A stretch of 64,000 nt of DNA, taken from assembly GCF_002752675.1 (NCBI RefSeq), contig NZ_CP024608.1, positions 3,658,001 through 3,722,000 of the forward strand. Direction: 5' to 3'. This DNA is from Massilia violaceinigra. GTDB taxonomy: Bacteria > Pseudomonadota > Gammaproteobacteria > Burkholderiales > Burkholderiaceae_D. The notes below the pieces were generated by a model. That model did not search any database. It was not told where the DNA came from and saw nothing but the letters and a program-made list of their open reading frames with translations. Below, piece after piece: positions 57,564 to 64,000 of the stretch (its first letter is position 1; each line of letters opens with the position of its first letter). The position numbers and the translations under genes were made by a program.

Positions 57564-60500
57564 TCTCTTGCGTCGCCGAGGTTGAGCAGCGAGATGGTCA
57601 ACTGGCCGGCGATCAGCATCACCGTCTCGACGCGGTTGGCGGTAAAAGCGTTGCGGGTGGCGCTGTTCTCGAGCAGCAGCACGGCGTGCAGCAGGTGGTG
57701 CGTGAATATCGGCACCGCCAGCAGCGAACATTGACTCCAGCCTGAAAAATACAGATCTCGCGCAAAGCGGTCATCCTGCAGCGCGTCGTCGAGCAGCAGT
57801 ACGTCGCGCGCGCGTTCGATGTGGCGCAATACCGACAGGGGCAGGGCAGGGGCGTGCTCCGCCTGCCCGATCGGCACGATCAGCAGCTTGACGGCGGTGG
57901 CACCCGCGAGCGAACAAAGCAGCTCGCAGGTGCGGGTCTGCAAGCGCGCCAGCGTGGTTTCCGCACTCAGGGCTTGGGACGCCATCAGTACGGCCAGCAG
58001 GTCGACCTTGTCCAGCGGGGTATCGGCGGCATCGGCCGCGCGCCGCGCCGGGGCGGTGGCGGTGCGCAGGAAGGCGTGGTTCGCGCGCATGGCGCTGGCC
58101 TTGGCCGGGGCGCCCCACGCTTCGTAATGGCGCAGCGCTTCGGCGAGCAGCGACGAGCCCACGTAATGCAAGCCCTGCGCCAGATAACACAGGCCGGCGC
58201 GCTCGGTCATCAGTGCGCGGTGCCATGGCCGCCGGTGCGCGCGCATGGCCAGCAGGCCCTGGTCGAACAAGCTGGCCGCGGCGGCGCCGTCGCCTGTGGC
58301 CCAGGCGCGTTCGGCGTCGATCCAGCTCACCAGATGGGCGAAATTGCGCGGCGCGTCGGCTGCGCGCAGCGCCATCCAGTCGCGGCAGGCATCCAGTTCG
58401 GGCAGGACGCCGGCGGCGGCATGCGCACCGCGTGCCAGCGCAAGGGCCCGGAACAGATAGCCCAGCGCGGCCGGATAGATGCCGGCAAAGGAGGCCAGCA
58501 AGGGCATGGCGGCCGCGGAGTGGCGCAGGAGCGCGTCATCGTCGCCGAACAGCAGGGCGGCATGGGCGCGCGCCAGGCGTGCGGTCAGCGTGTCCGGGTC
58601 CCCCGCCAGCGCCGGGAAATGGATATCGATATCCCCGCGCACCACGTCGAGCAGGTAGCGATAGCTGCGCTGAATGCGGCTTGCGGTGACATTGCCGCCA
58701 CGCGGCGTGCCCGCTTGCGCCTCCGTCAGGATCGCGGCGACGATGGCCAGGGTCGGCGCGCATTCGAGCTGCGCCACGATCTCGACGTGATAGGTGTGGG
58801 CCGCATATTGCAGGTCGCCGCTTTGCAGTAGCACCTGGCGCGCCTGGCGCGCGTGGGCGATAGCGTTTTCCAGCGGCTCGACCCAGTGCAGCGACGCCAG
58901 CGCAAACACGTGCTGCAGCCACGCCGCCTCGTAGTCGTAGCCGCGCGCCTTGCCGATCGCCTGGGCCTTGATCAGCACCGCGTGGCCGGTGCGGTAGTCG
59001 CCGCGCTGCTTGAACAGGATCGGCAGGGTACCGAAGGTCTTGAGCAGCGCCGCGCAGGGGCCATGCTCGATCCACATCTGCTGGTAGCGCACCAGCAGCC
59101 CGACCAGGCGCCTGTCGTTGGCGTAGTAGGTCGCCATGGTGGTCAGGTGCAGCAGGGTGCCGACCGCGAGCACGTGTGGATCGGTCGGCGCGGGGCGCTG
59201 CAGATCGGCGTCCAGCGCGCCGCTGTAGGCCCATGCGGTGATGGCGTCGAGCCCGGGCGCGCCGTTGTCGGGCGCACTGTCCGCGAACACGATGCCGGCC
59301 CGGACCAGCAGGGCGATGCCGAGATCGATCGCCTGGGGCAGCAGGCGGCGGCCGGTCAGGCTGTTTATCTGCACCGAACTCGCTTCGATCAGGCTTGTCA
59401 AGTCGCTTTCCTGCGCGGCGATGCGCGCGTAGACGTCATCGGCCTCGGCATGGCGCCCGAGGCTGCACAGGCAGGCGTGCCAGGCGCGCATGAGCGCGGG
59501 CAGGGCGCCATCGCTGCCCATCAGGCGCACGGCGGCGCCCAGGAAGCGCTCTTCCAGGGTGTAGTCGGCCTGGCTTCTCGCACCGGCTGCCGCTCGCCCG
59601 AACAGCGTGGCGACGCGCAGGCGCTCTTGCGGGTCCGGCACGCTGTCGCCGAGCGCAAGATATTGTTCGGATGCGCCGGCTTCCTGGCCCGCGCGCCCCA
59701 GCAGGCGGCGGCCGATTGCCAGGTGCAGCGCCTGGCGCTCGTCCGGCGGCATGCTTTCGTAAATCACTTCCTGCACGCGGTCGTGGCATAAACGCAGGCT
59801 GCGTTGCGTCTCCAGCACCAGGCCATCGGCGAGTGCCGGTGCCAGGCTGCGCGCATCGAGACCGGCGGCAAGCGCCAGCACCTGCGCATCGACCGCGCCG
59901 CCCAGGCAGGCAAGCACTTGCAGCATCCGGCGCGCGTCCGCTGGCAGGCTGTCGATCCGCAGCGCGAGCAGGTCGGTCACGTCGCGCGCGGCGATGAAGG
60001 CACGGATGGGGACCGTGTCATCAGGGGCGCCAAGCAACCCTTGCTTGCGCAAGGCCTCGACCAGCTCGATCGTTTCGAAGGGGTTGCCGTGCGTGCGCTC
60101 GCCGATCAGCGCGGCCAGGCCCGCGCAGCGCGCCGGCTCCATGTGCAGCAGGGCGCCGAGGAAGGCCGCCAGGCCCGTCGCCGCCAGGTTGTTCACCTCC
60201 AGCGTGGCGCACGCGCGCCAGCGCACCAGCATGGGATGCAGCGGGTGTGCGTCGCCGACTTCGTCGTTGCGGTAGGCGCCCACGAGGAACAGGCCTTGCA
60301 GGGTCGCGTCCCGCAGCAGGACGTCGAATGCGGCCAGCGCGGCGGGACCGGCCCACTGCAGGTCGTCGATCACCATCACCAGCGGGCGTGCGGGCGACAC
60401 CACGGCGCGCAGCAGGTCGAGGACGGCATTGCGCATCCTGGCCTGATGCAGGGCCGGGTCGGTGCAGGTGGCGTCGTGGCAGCCGAGCAGCAGGGAGAAT

Positions 60501-60856
60501 TCGGGCAGGGCGGCGGCGATCAGGCCGGCGTTGCTGTCGAGCGCCGCCAGGATGCGCTCGCGCTGCTGGACCAGCGCCGCTTCGGGTTCGGCGAGAAGCA
60601 GGCGGCCGAGCGCGCGCATGGCTTGCACGATGGCCGATGGGGCATCGTGCCGGTACTGGTCGAACTTGCCGCTGACGAACCAGCCGCCCCGCTCGGCCGC
60701 CATGGTGGCCAACTGCGCGAGCAGGGCGGACTTGCCGGCACCGGCCGCACCGGCAACGAGCAAGCCGCCGCCTGCGGCAAAGGCGCCGCGCAGCGCGCTG
60801 ATCTCGGCGGCGCGGCCGATCAGCGGCGCGGAGTGGCCATGCGGCAGTGTGTCCAT
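57560..60856 (-). CDS. AAA/TPR/GAF signalling ATPase without kinase domains
   Basis: 1098 residues. AAA_16-type P-loop ATPase (about 10-320; Walker A GAAGAGKS at 36-43, Walker B LVMVIDDLQW), a winged/helical regulatory part, a long alpha-helical TPR-like section (about 400-900), and a C-terminal GAF domain (about 930-1090: LARLQTRTCELLCSLAGATAV, LLLENSATRNAFT). Full-length relatives carry an N-terminal Ser/Thr kinase and a C-terminal histidine kinase, GGDEF or LuxR module; both ends are missing here. Stops agree with the family break at the GAF end. It may act through a partner protein. It is convergent with the AraC gene (4-nt overlap). Confidence 0.85.
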   Translation of the reverse strand: MDTLPHGHSAPLIGRAAEISALRGAFAAGGGLLVAGAAGAGKSALLAQLATMAAERGGWFVSGKFDQYRHDAPSAIVQAMRALGRLLLAEPEAALVQQRERILAALDSNAGLIAAALPEFSLLLGCHDATCTDPALHQARMRNAVLDLLRAVVSPARPLVMVIDDLQWAGPAALAAFDVLLRDATLQGLFLVGAYRNDEVGDAHPLHPMLVRWRACATLEVNNLAATGLAAFLGALLHMEPARCAGLAALIGERTHGNPFETIELVEALRKQGLLGAPDDTVPIRAFIAARDVTDLLALRIDSLPADARRMLQVLACLGGAVDAQVLALAAGLDARSLAPALADGLVLETQRSLRLCHDRVQEVIYESMPPDERQALHLAIGRRLLGRAGQEAGASEQYLALGDSVPDPQERLRVATLFGRAAAGARSQADYTLEERFLGAAVRLMGSDGALPALMRAWHACLCSLGRHAEADDVYARIAAQESDLTSLIEASSVQINSLTGRRLLPQAIDLGIALLVRAGIVFADSAPDNGAPGLDAITAWAYSGALDADLQRPAPTDPHVLAVGTLLHLTTMATYYANDRRLVGLLVRYQQMWIEHGPCAALLKTFGTLPILFKQRGDYRTGHAVLIKAQAIGKARGYDYEAAWLQHVFALASLHWVEPLENAIAHARQARQVLLQSGDLQYAAHTYHVEIVAQLECAPTLAIVAAILTEAQAGTPRGGNVTASRIQRSYRYLLDVVRGDIDIHFPALAGDPDTLTARLARAHAALLFGDDDALLRHSAAAMPLLASFAGIYPAALGYLFRALALARGAHAAAGVLPELDACRDWMALRAADAPRNFAHLVSWIDAERAWATGDGAAAASLFDQGLLAMRAHRRPWHRALMTERAGLCYLAQGLHYVGSSLLAEALRHYEAWGAPAKASAMRANHAFLRTATAPARRAADAADTPLDKVDLLAVLMASQALSAETTLARLQTRTCELLCSLAGATAVKLLIVPIGQAEHAPALPLSVLRHIERARDVLLLDDALQDDRFARDLYFSGWSQCSLLAVPIFTHHLLHAVLLLENSATRNAFTANRVETVMLIAGQLTISLLNLGDARD

Positions 60857-60880
60857 CGTGTCCTTCTCGAAGCGGGCGGC

Positions 60881-60925
60881 AAAAAGAAAACGGCCTCTGT
60901 CCAGATGACTGGAGAGAGGCCGTTT
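60881..60925 (-). terminator. Intrinsic hairpin between AAA ATPase promoter side and phoH
   Basis: 11-bp arms AAACGGCCTCT (60888-60898) and AGAGGCCGTTT (60915-60925); on the minus strand the stem runs into TTTCTTTTTGCC, so it terminates phoH, whose stop lies 31 nt before it. It overlaps the leader of the minus-strand ATPase gene. Confidence 0.88.
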
Positions 60926-60956
60926 CGACTGTACTAGTCTGTGGGAACGCGGCGTG

Positions 60957-62762
60957 TTACAGCACTTCGCTCGCGTGGTCGGCCAGGCGCGAACGCTCGC
61001 CGCGCGCCAGGGTCACGTGGCCGCTGTGCGACCAGCCCTTGAAGCGGTCCACCACGTAGGTCAGACCGCTCGAACCTTCGGTCAGGTAAGGCGTGTCGAT
61101 CTGCGCGATATTACCCAGGCACAGAATCTTGGTGCCGGGACCGGCGCGCGTGACCAGGGTCTTGATCTGTTTCGGCGTCAGATTCTGCGCTTCATCGATG
61201 ATCAGGAACTTGTTCACGAAGGTGCGGCCGCGCATGAAGTTGAGCGACTTGATCTTGATGCGCGAGCGGATCAGGTCTTGCGTTGCCGCGCGACCCCACT
61301 CGCCGCCATCCGAATCGGACTTGTTGAGCACTTCGAGGTTGTCGTCGAAGGCGCCCATCCACGGCCCCATCTTCTCTTCCTCGGTACCCGGCAGGAAGCC
61401 GATGTCTTCACCCACCGGCACCGTGACGCGGGTGACGATGATTTCGTTATACAGCTTGGTCTCGAGCACCTGCGCCAGACCGGCCGCCAGGGCCAGCAGG
61501 GTCTTGCCGGTACCGGCCTGGCCGAGCAGGGTGACGAAGTCGCATTCCGGATTCATCAGCAGGTTCAGCGCAAAGTTCTGCTCGCGGTTGCGCGCGGTGA
61601 CGCCCCACACATTGTTCTTGTTGTGGCTGAAGTCGCGCAGGGTCTGGATCACTGCGGTTTTGCCGTTGAGCTGCTTGACCTGGCCGTAGAACGGCGCTTC
61701 GCCATTCTTCGGTTCCAGGTACACGAACTGGTTCACCAGCAAGGTCAGCATGGTCGGGCCGGTGACGCGGTAGAAGGTCGACGAGACGCCGTTCTTGTTT
61801 TCCTGCCAGGACTCCATGTCCTTGCCGTTCTTGTTCCAGAAGTCGTCCGGCAACTGCACGATGCCCGAGTACAGCAGGTCGCTGTCTTCCAGCACGTGGT
61901 CGTTGAAGTAGTCTTCGGCAGGCAAGCCCAGCGCGCGCGCCTTGATGCGCATGTTGATGTCCTTCGACACCAGCACGATGGCACGGCCCGGCTGCTCCGC
62001 TTCCAGGTTGCGCACGACGCCCAGGATCTGGTTGTCGGCTTTGCCGACCGGCAGGCCTTCAGGCAGGGTCGGGCCGTTTTGCAGGCGCGTCTGGAAGAAC
62101 AGGCGGCCCTTGGCATCCTTGTTGCCCAGCTTGGCCAGCGGGATGCCGTTTTCGATCGCGCCATCGTCGATGCTGCCGACCAGCGCGTCGAGCGTGCGCG
62201 AGACCTGGCGTGCATTGCGCGCCACTTCCGACATGCCCTTTTTGTGGTCGTCCAGCTCTTCCAAGGTCATCATCGGCAGGTAGACATCGTGCTCTTCGAA
62301 GCGGAACAGCGACGACGGGTCATGCATCAGTACGTTGGTGTCGAGCACGAACATCTTGGTCTTGCCGGTCTGGTCGGCGTTGCGGCTGGTGGACGACTTG
62401 ACCGTCATCTCGACCGCCTTGTGCTTGGCCGGGTGCGGCGCTTCCAGGTCGATCGGCTGTTTTTCCTTGCCGCGGCCGGAAGGTTTGGCGACCGGGGTTT
62501 CCATCACCAGGGGCGAGGAGACCAGTGGCGCGGGGGCGGGCGACGCGGCGACCAGGGCGGCCTGCTTGGCTGGCGCCTTGGCGCGCGTGGTTTTGGCCGG
62601 CGCTTTGGCGACCGGTTCGGCCGCGATCTCGGCTACCGCGCTCAGTTTTGGTTTGGTGACCGGCACGGCCTGCACGGAGGCAGGCTTGGTGCGGTCGGCT
62701 TTTGGATAATCTTCGGCCAGCAGCAGGGTGGCTGGCTTGGTGGGGATTTTTGGCAGTGGCAT
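60957..62762 (-). CDS. PIN-PhoH ATPase/ribonuclease-like protein
   Basis: 601 residues. A disordered Ala/Lys/Pro-rich N-terminal extension of about 130 residues precedes a PIN nuclease domain (about 135-300: MFVLDTNVLMHDPSSLF with catalytic Asp; VYLPMMTLEELDDHK; VSKDINMRIKARALGL) and a PhoH ATPase domain (about 375-600: Walker A GQAGTGKTLLALA, Walker B FLIIDEAQNLTPKQ, and GNIAQIDTPYL). This fusion (PhoH2/YlaK-like) is predicted to act on RNA. Followed by a strong terminator. Confidence 0.93.
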   Translation of the reverse strand: MPLPKIPTKPATLLLAEDYPKADRTKPASVQAVPVTKPKLSAVAEIAAEPVAKAPAKTTRAKAPAKQAALVAASPAPAPLVSSPLVMETPVAKPSGRGKEKQPIDLEAPHPAKHKAVEMTVKSSTSRNADQTGKTKMFVLDTNVLMHDPSSLFRFEEHDVYLPMMTLEELDDHKKGMSEVARNARQVSRTLDALVGSIDDGAIENGIPLAKLGNKDAKGRLFFQTRLQNGPTLPEGLPVGKADNQILGVVRNLEAEQPGRAIVLVSKDINMRIKARALGLPAEDYFNDHVLEDSDLLYSGIVQLPDDFWNKNGKDMESWQENKNGVSSTFYRVTGPTMLTLLVNQFVYLEPKNGEAPFYGQVKQLNGKTAVIQTLRDFSHNKNNVWGVTARNREQNFALNLLMNPECDFVTLLGQAGTGKTLLALAAGLAQVLETKLYNEIIVTRVTVPVGEDIGFLPGTEEEKMGPWMGAFDDNLEVLNKSDSDGGEWGRAATQDLIRSRIKIKSLNFMRGRTFVNKFLIIDEAQNLTPKQIKTLVTRAGPGTKILCLGNIAQIDTPYLTEGSSGLTYVVDRFKGWSHSGHVTLARGERSRLADHASEVL

Positions 62763-63010
62763 CAGAGTCTCAATCTAAAAAGGTGCAGGAGGATAGCCCG
62801 GTGGCGTCGGCGCAGGCGGCGCTTGTGGCGGCGGGCTCGATGCGGCTGTGCGAACTAAGGGGGTGGTGGTCGGGCCCGGCATAGTGGCCGGGCCGGCAGG
62901 CCGCCAGATTGGGATGATGCGGAATACGGAAGGTGTGACTCAAAATGGCTGGTGCAATCGGTTCTGCTGCGGGTTGATCGACAGGGTCCCCTGGCTTCGA
63001 GCCGTCCTGC

Positions 63011-63481
63011 TCAAGGTTGGCTCTTTACAAATTCCAGCACGTCCTCGGCGTGATTAGGGACTTTCACGCCTCTCCATTCTTTCATCAATTTACCATCAGC
63101 GTCAATTACAAACGTGCTGCGTTCGACCCCGCGCACTTGCTTACCGTACATATTCTTCATTTTCATCACACCGAACTGGAGGCACATGGCTTCCTCGGGG
63201 TCGGAAATGAGTTCGAACGGCAGGCCGAGCTTGGATTTGAAGCCTTCGTGCGAGCGCAGCGAATCGCGGCTGATGCCGTAGATTTCGGTACCGGCCTGCT
63301 GGAACTGCTCGTGCAGGTCGCGGAAAGCGATGCTTTCGGTGGTGCAGCCCGGCGTGTTATCTTTTGGATAAAAGTACAGCACGGTGTAGCGGGCAGGGCG
63401 GCCGGACAGCTGGAACGGCTTGTCGCCCGTCATGACGGCGGAGAAGTCGGTATAAGGTGCTGCAGTTTGGCTATCAGCCAC
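63011..63481 (-). CDS. bcp: Bcp-type peroxiredoxin
   Basis: 156 residues. Thiol peroxidase reducing hydroperoxides with thioredoxin. The peroxidatic Cys46 lies in YPKDNTPGCTTESIAFRDL. The second Cys found five residues later in E. coli Bcp (TPGCTVQACG) is Ile here; the only other Cys is in PEEAMCLQFGV, so it probably works as a 1-Cys or alternatively resolved enzyme. Single gene, 248 nt beyond phoH's start. Confidence 0.93.
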   Translation of the reverse strand: MADSQTAAPYTDFSAVMTGDKPFQLSGRPARYTVLYFYPKDNTPGCTTESIAFRDLHEQFQQAGTEIYGISRDSLRSHEGFKSKLGLPFELISDPEEAMCLQFGVMKMKNMYGKQVRGVERSTFVIDADGKLMKEWRGVKVPNHAEDVLEFVKSQP

Positions 63482-63671
63482 AGGTTCTCTCCTGAAGGTG
63501 AGTCAGCGCTGATTTTATACCCCGCAGCGCAACAGGGGAGGGGGAAACGTGTTTGGGCGGAGCAGATATGGGGGCGGGGTGCTCGATTGCAAGTGCCATC
63601 GTCGGTCCTGCCACTGCGAGGGCCGCCTTGGCGCGGGAACGACGGAGCATGCGACAGCAGTGCTACACAGA

Positions 63672-64000
63672 TTATCTAGCGTTGCCCAAAATCAGCGCCA
63701 AGGTCACCCTGCGCCCCTCGCCCATCAGAATGTTGTAGGTCCGGCACGCCGCCTTGTTATCCATGCACTCGCAGCCGATGCGCCGCTCCAGCAGTGCGGC
63801 GATCAGCTTCGGATGGACGAACCGTTGGCGGTCGCCGGTGCCGAGAATGACCACATCCGGCTTGTCCTGTTCGATTTTCTCGAAATGCTCGGCCGTCAGG
63901 GCCTCGAAATTGGGGACGTCCCAGGCGCGCGGTGGCGTTTCGGGCATCACAACCAGGCTGTAGTCGAAGCGCTGGGCGTTGATTTCGACCCCGGTTTCGT
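63672..64000 (-). CDS. Mth938-domain (DUF498-like) protein, 5' end outside window
   Basis: The frame stays open to the right edge, reading ETGVEINAQRFDYSLVV and then MPETPPRAWDVPNFEALTAEHF; GTGDRQRFVHPKLIAALLERRIG and MDNKAACRTYNILMGEGRRV follow. This is the Mth938/NDUFAF3-like fold, small proteins of unknown bacterial role. An internal ATG at 63950 could be mistaken for the start; homology across the edge shows that the gene is longer. Confidence 0.85.
   Translation of the reverse strand, partial: ETGVEINAQRFDYSLVVMPETPPRAWDVPNFEALTAEHFEKIEQDKPDVVILGTGDRQRFVHPKLIAALLERRIGCECMDNKAACRTYNILMGEGRRVTLALILGNAR

Overview
The window is GC-rich chromosomal DNA from a betaproteobacterium, most likely the Massilia/Telluria group of the Oxalobacteraceae. 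The evidence is gene order (leuC-leuD-leuB-asd-fimV-truA-trpF-trpB-trpA, accD-folC-SPOR-cvpA-purF-metZ, rpsF-priB-rpsR-rplI-dnaB) and protein-level resemblance; no rRNA or tRNA was recognised, so the genus is an inference.

Layout. 1-3 kb: two tandem paralogous membrane proteins carrying DUF805, the first cut by the window edge. 3-8 kb: leucine genes and aspartate-semialdehyde dehydrogenase. 8-15 kb: fimV, truA and the trpF/trpB/trpA genes; a candidate tryptophan attenuator (24-residue leader with two adjacent Trp codons, then a GC hairpin and five T) lies ahead of trpB. 15-19 kb: an accessory insertion between trpA and accD holds two toxin-less antitoxin-like genes (one with a nonsense codon), a secreted GH74 xyloglucanase with a CBM2 module and a small TIGR02450 protein. 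19-26.6 kb: accD, folC, a SPOR protein, cvpA, purF, metZ and a Sel1-like protein. 26.7-28.4 kb: lexA with two perfect tandem SOS boxes, and two DUF29 genes with a nine-G tract between them. 28.4-33.3 kb: the ribosomal protein/primosome operon with a textbook promoter, dnaB, and a DUF47/Pit phosphate uptake pair.

33.4-40.8 kb is a variable region: a stand-alone GspE/PilB-type ATPase, then an AT-rich islet bounded by a 151-bp direct repeat of the 3' end of a small conserved gene. The islet contains an exported thioredoxin-like protein and a decayed IS4-type transposase end. Several small genes and a second signal peptidase I follow. 40.8-53.7 kb is a surface/signalling cluster: a GAF-GspE/PilB ATPase and a metallo-beta-lactamase-fold protein on one strand, and divergently a CHASE2 adenylate cyclase, a TpsB transporter, a giant TpsA exoprotein with 23 cysteine-pair repeats, and a translationally coupled FecR-domain protein.

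53.7-57.6 kb: a lipase operon (lipase, SurA-type isomerase, lipase foldase) divergent from an AraC-family regulator whose promoter carries a perfect inverted repeat. 57.6-64 kb: a large AAA/TPR/GAF signalling ATPase, a PIN-PhoH ATPase, a Bcp peroxiredoxin and an Mth938-domain protein cut by the right edge.

The most original observations are the candidate trpB attenuator, the cysteine-repeat TpsA with its neighbouring cyclase/FecR/ATPase genes, the islet between direct repeats, and the lipase-isomerase-foldase operon.
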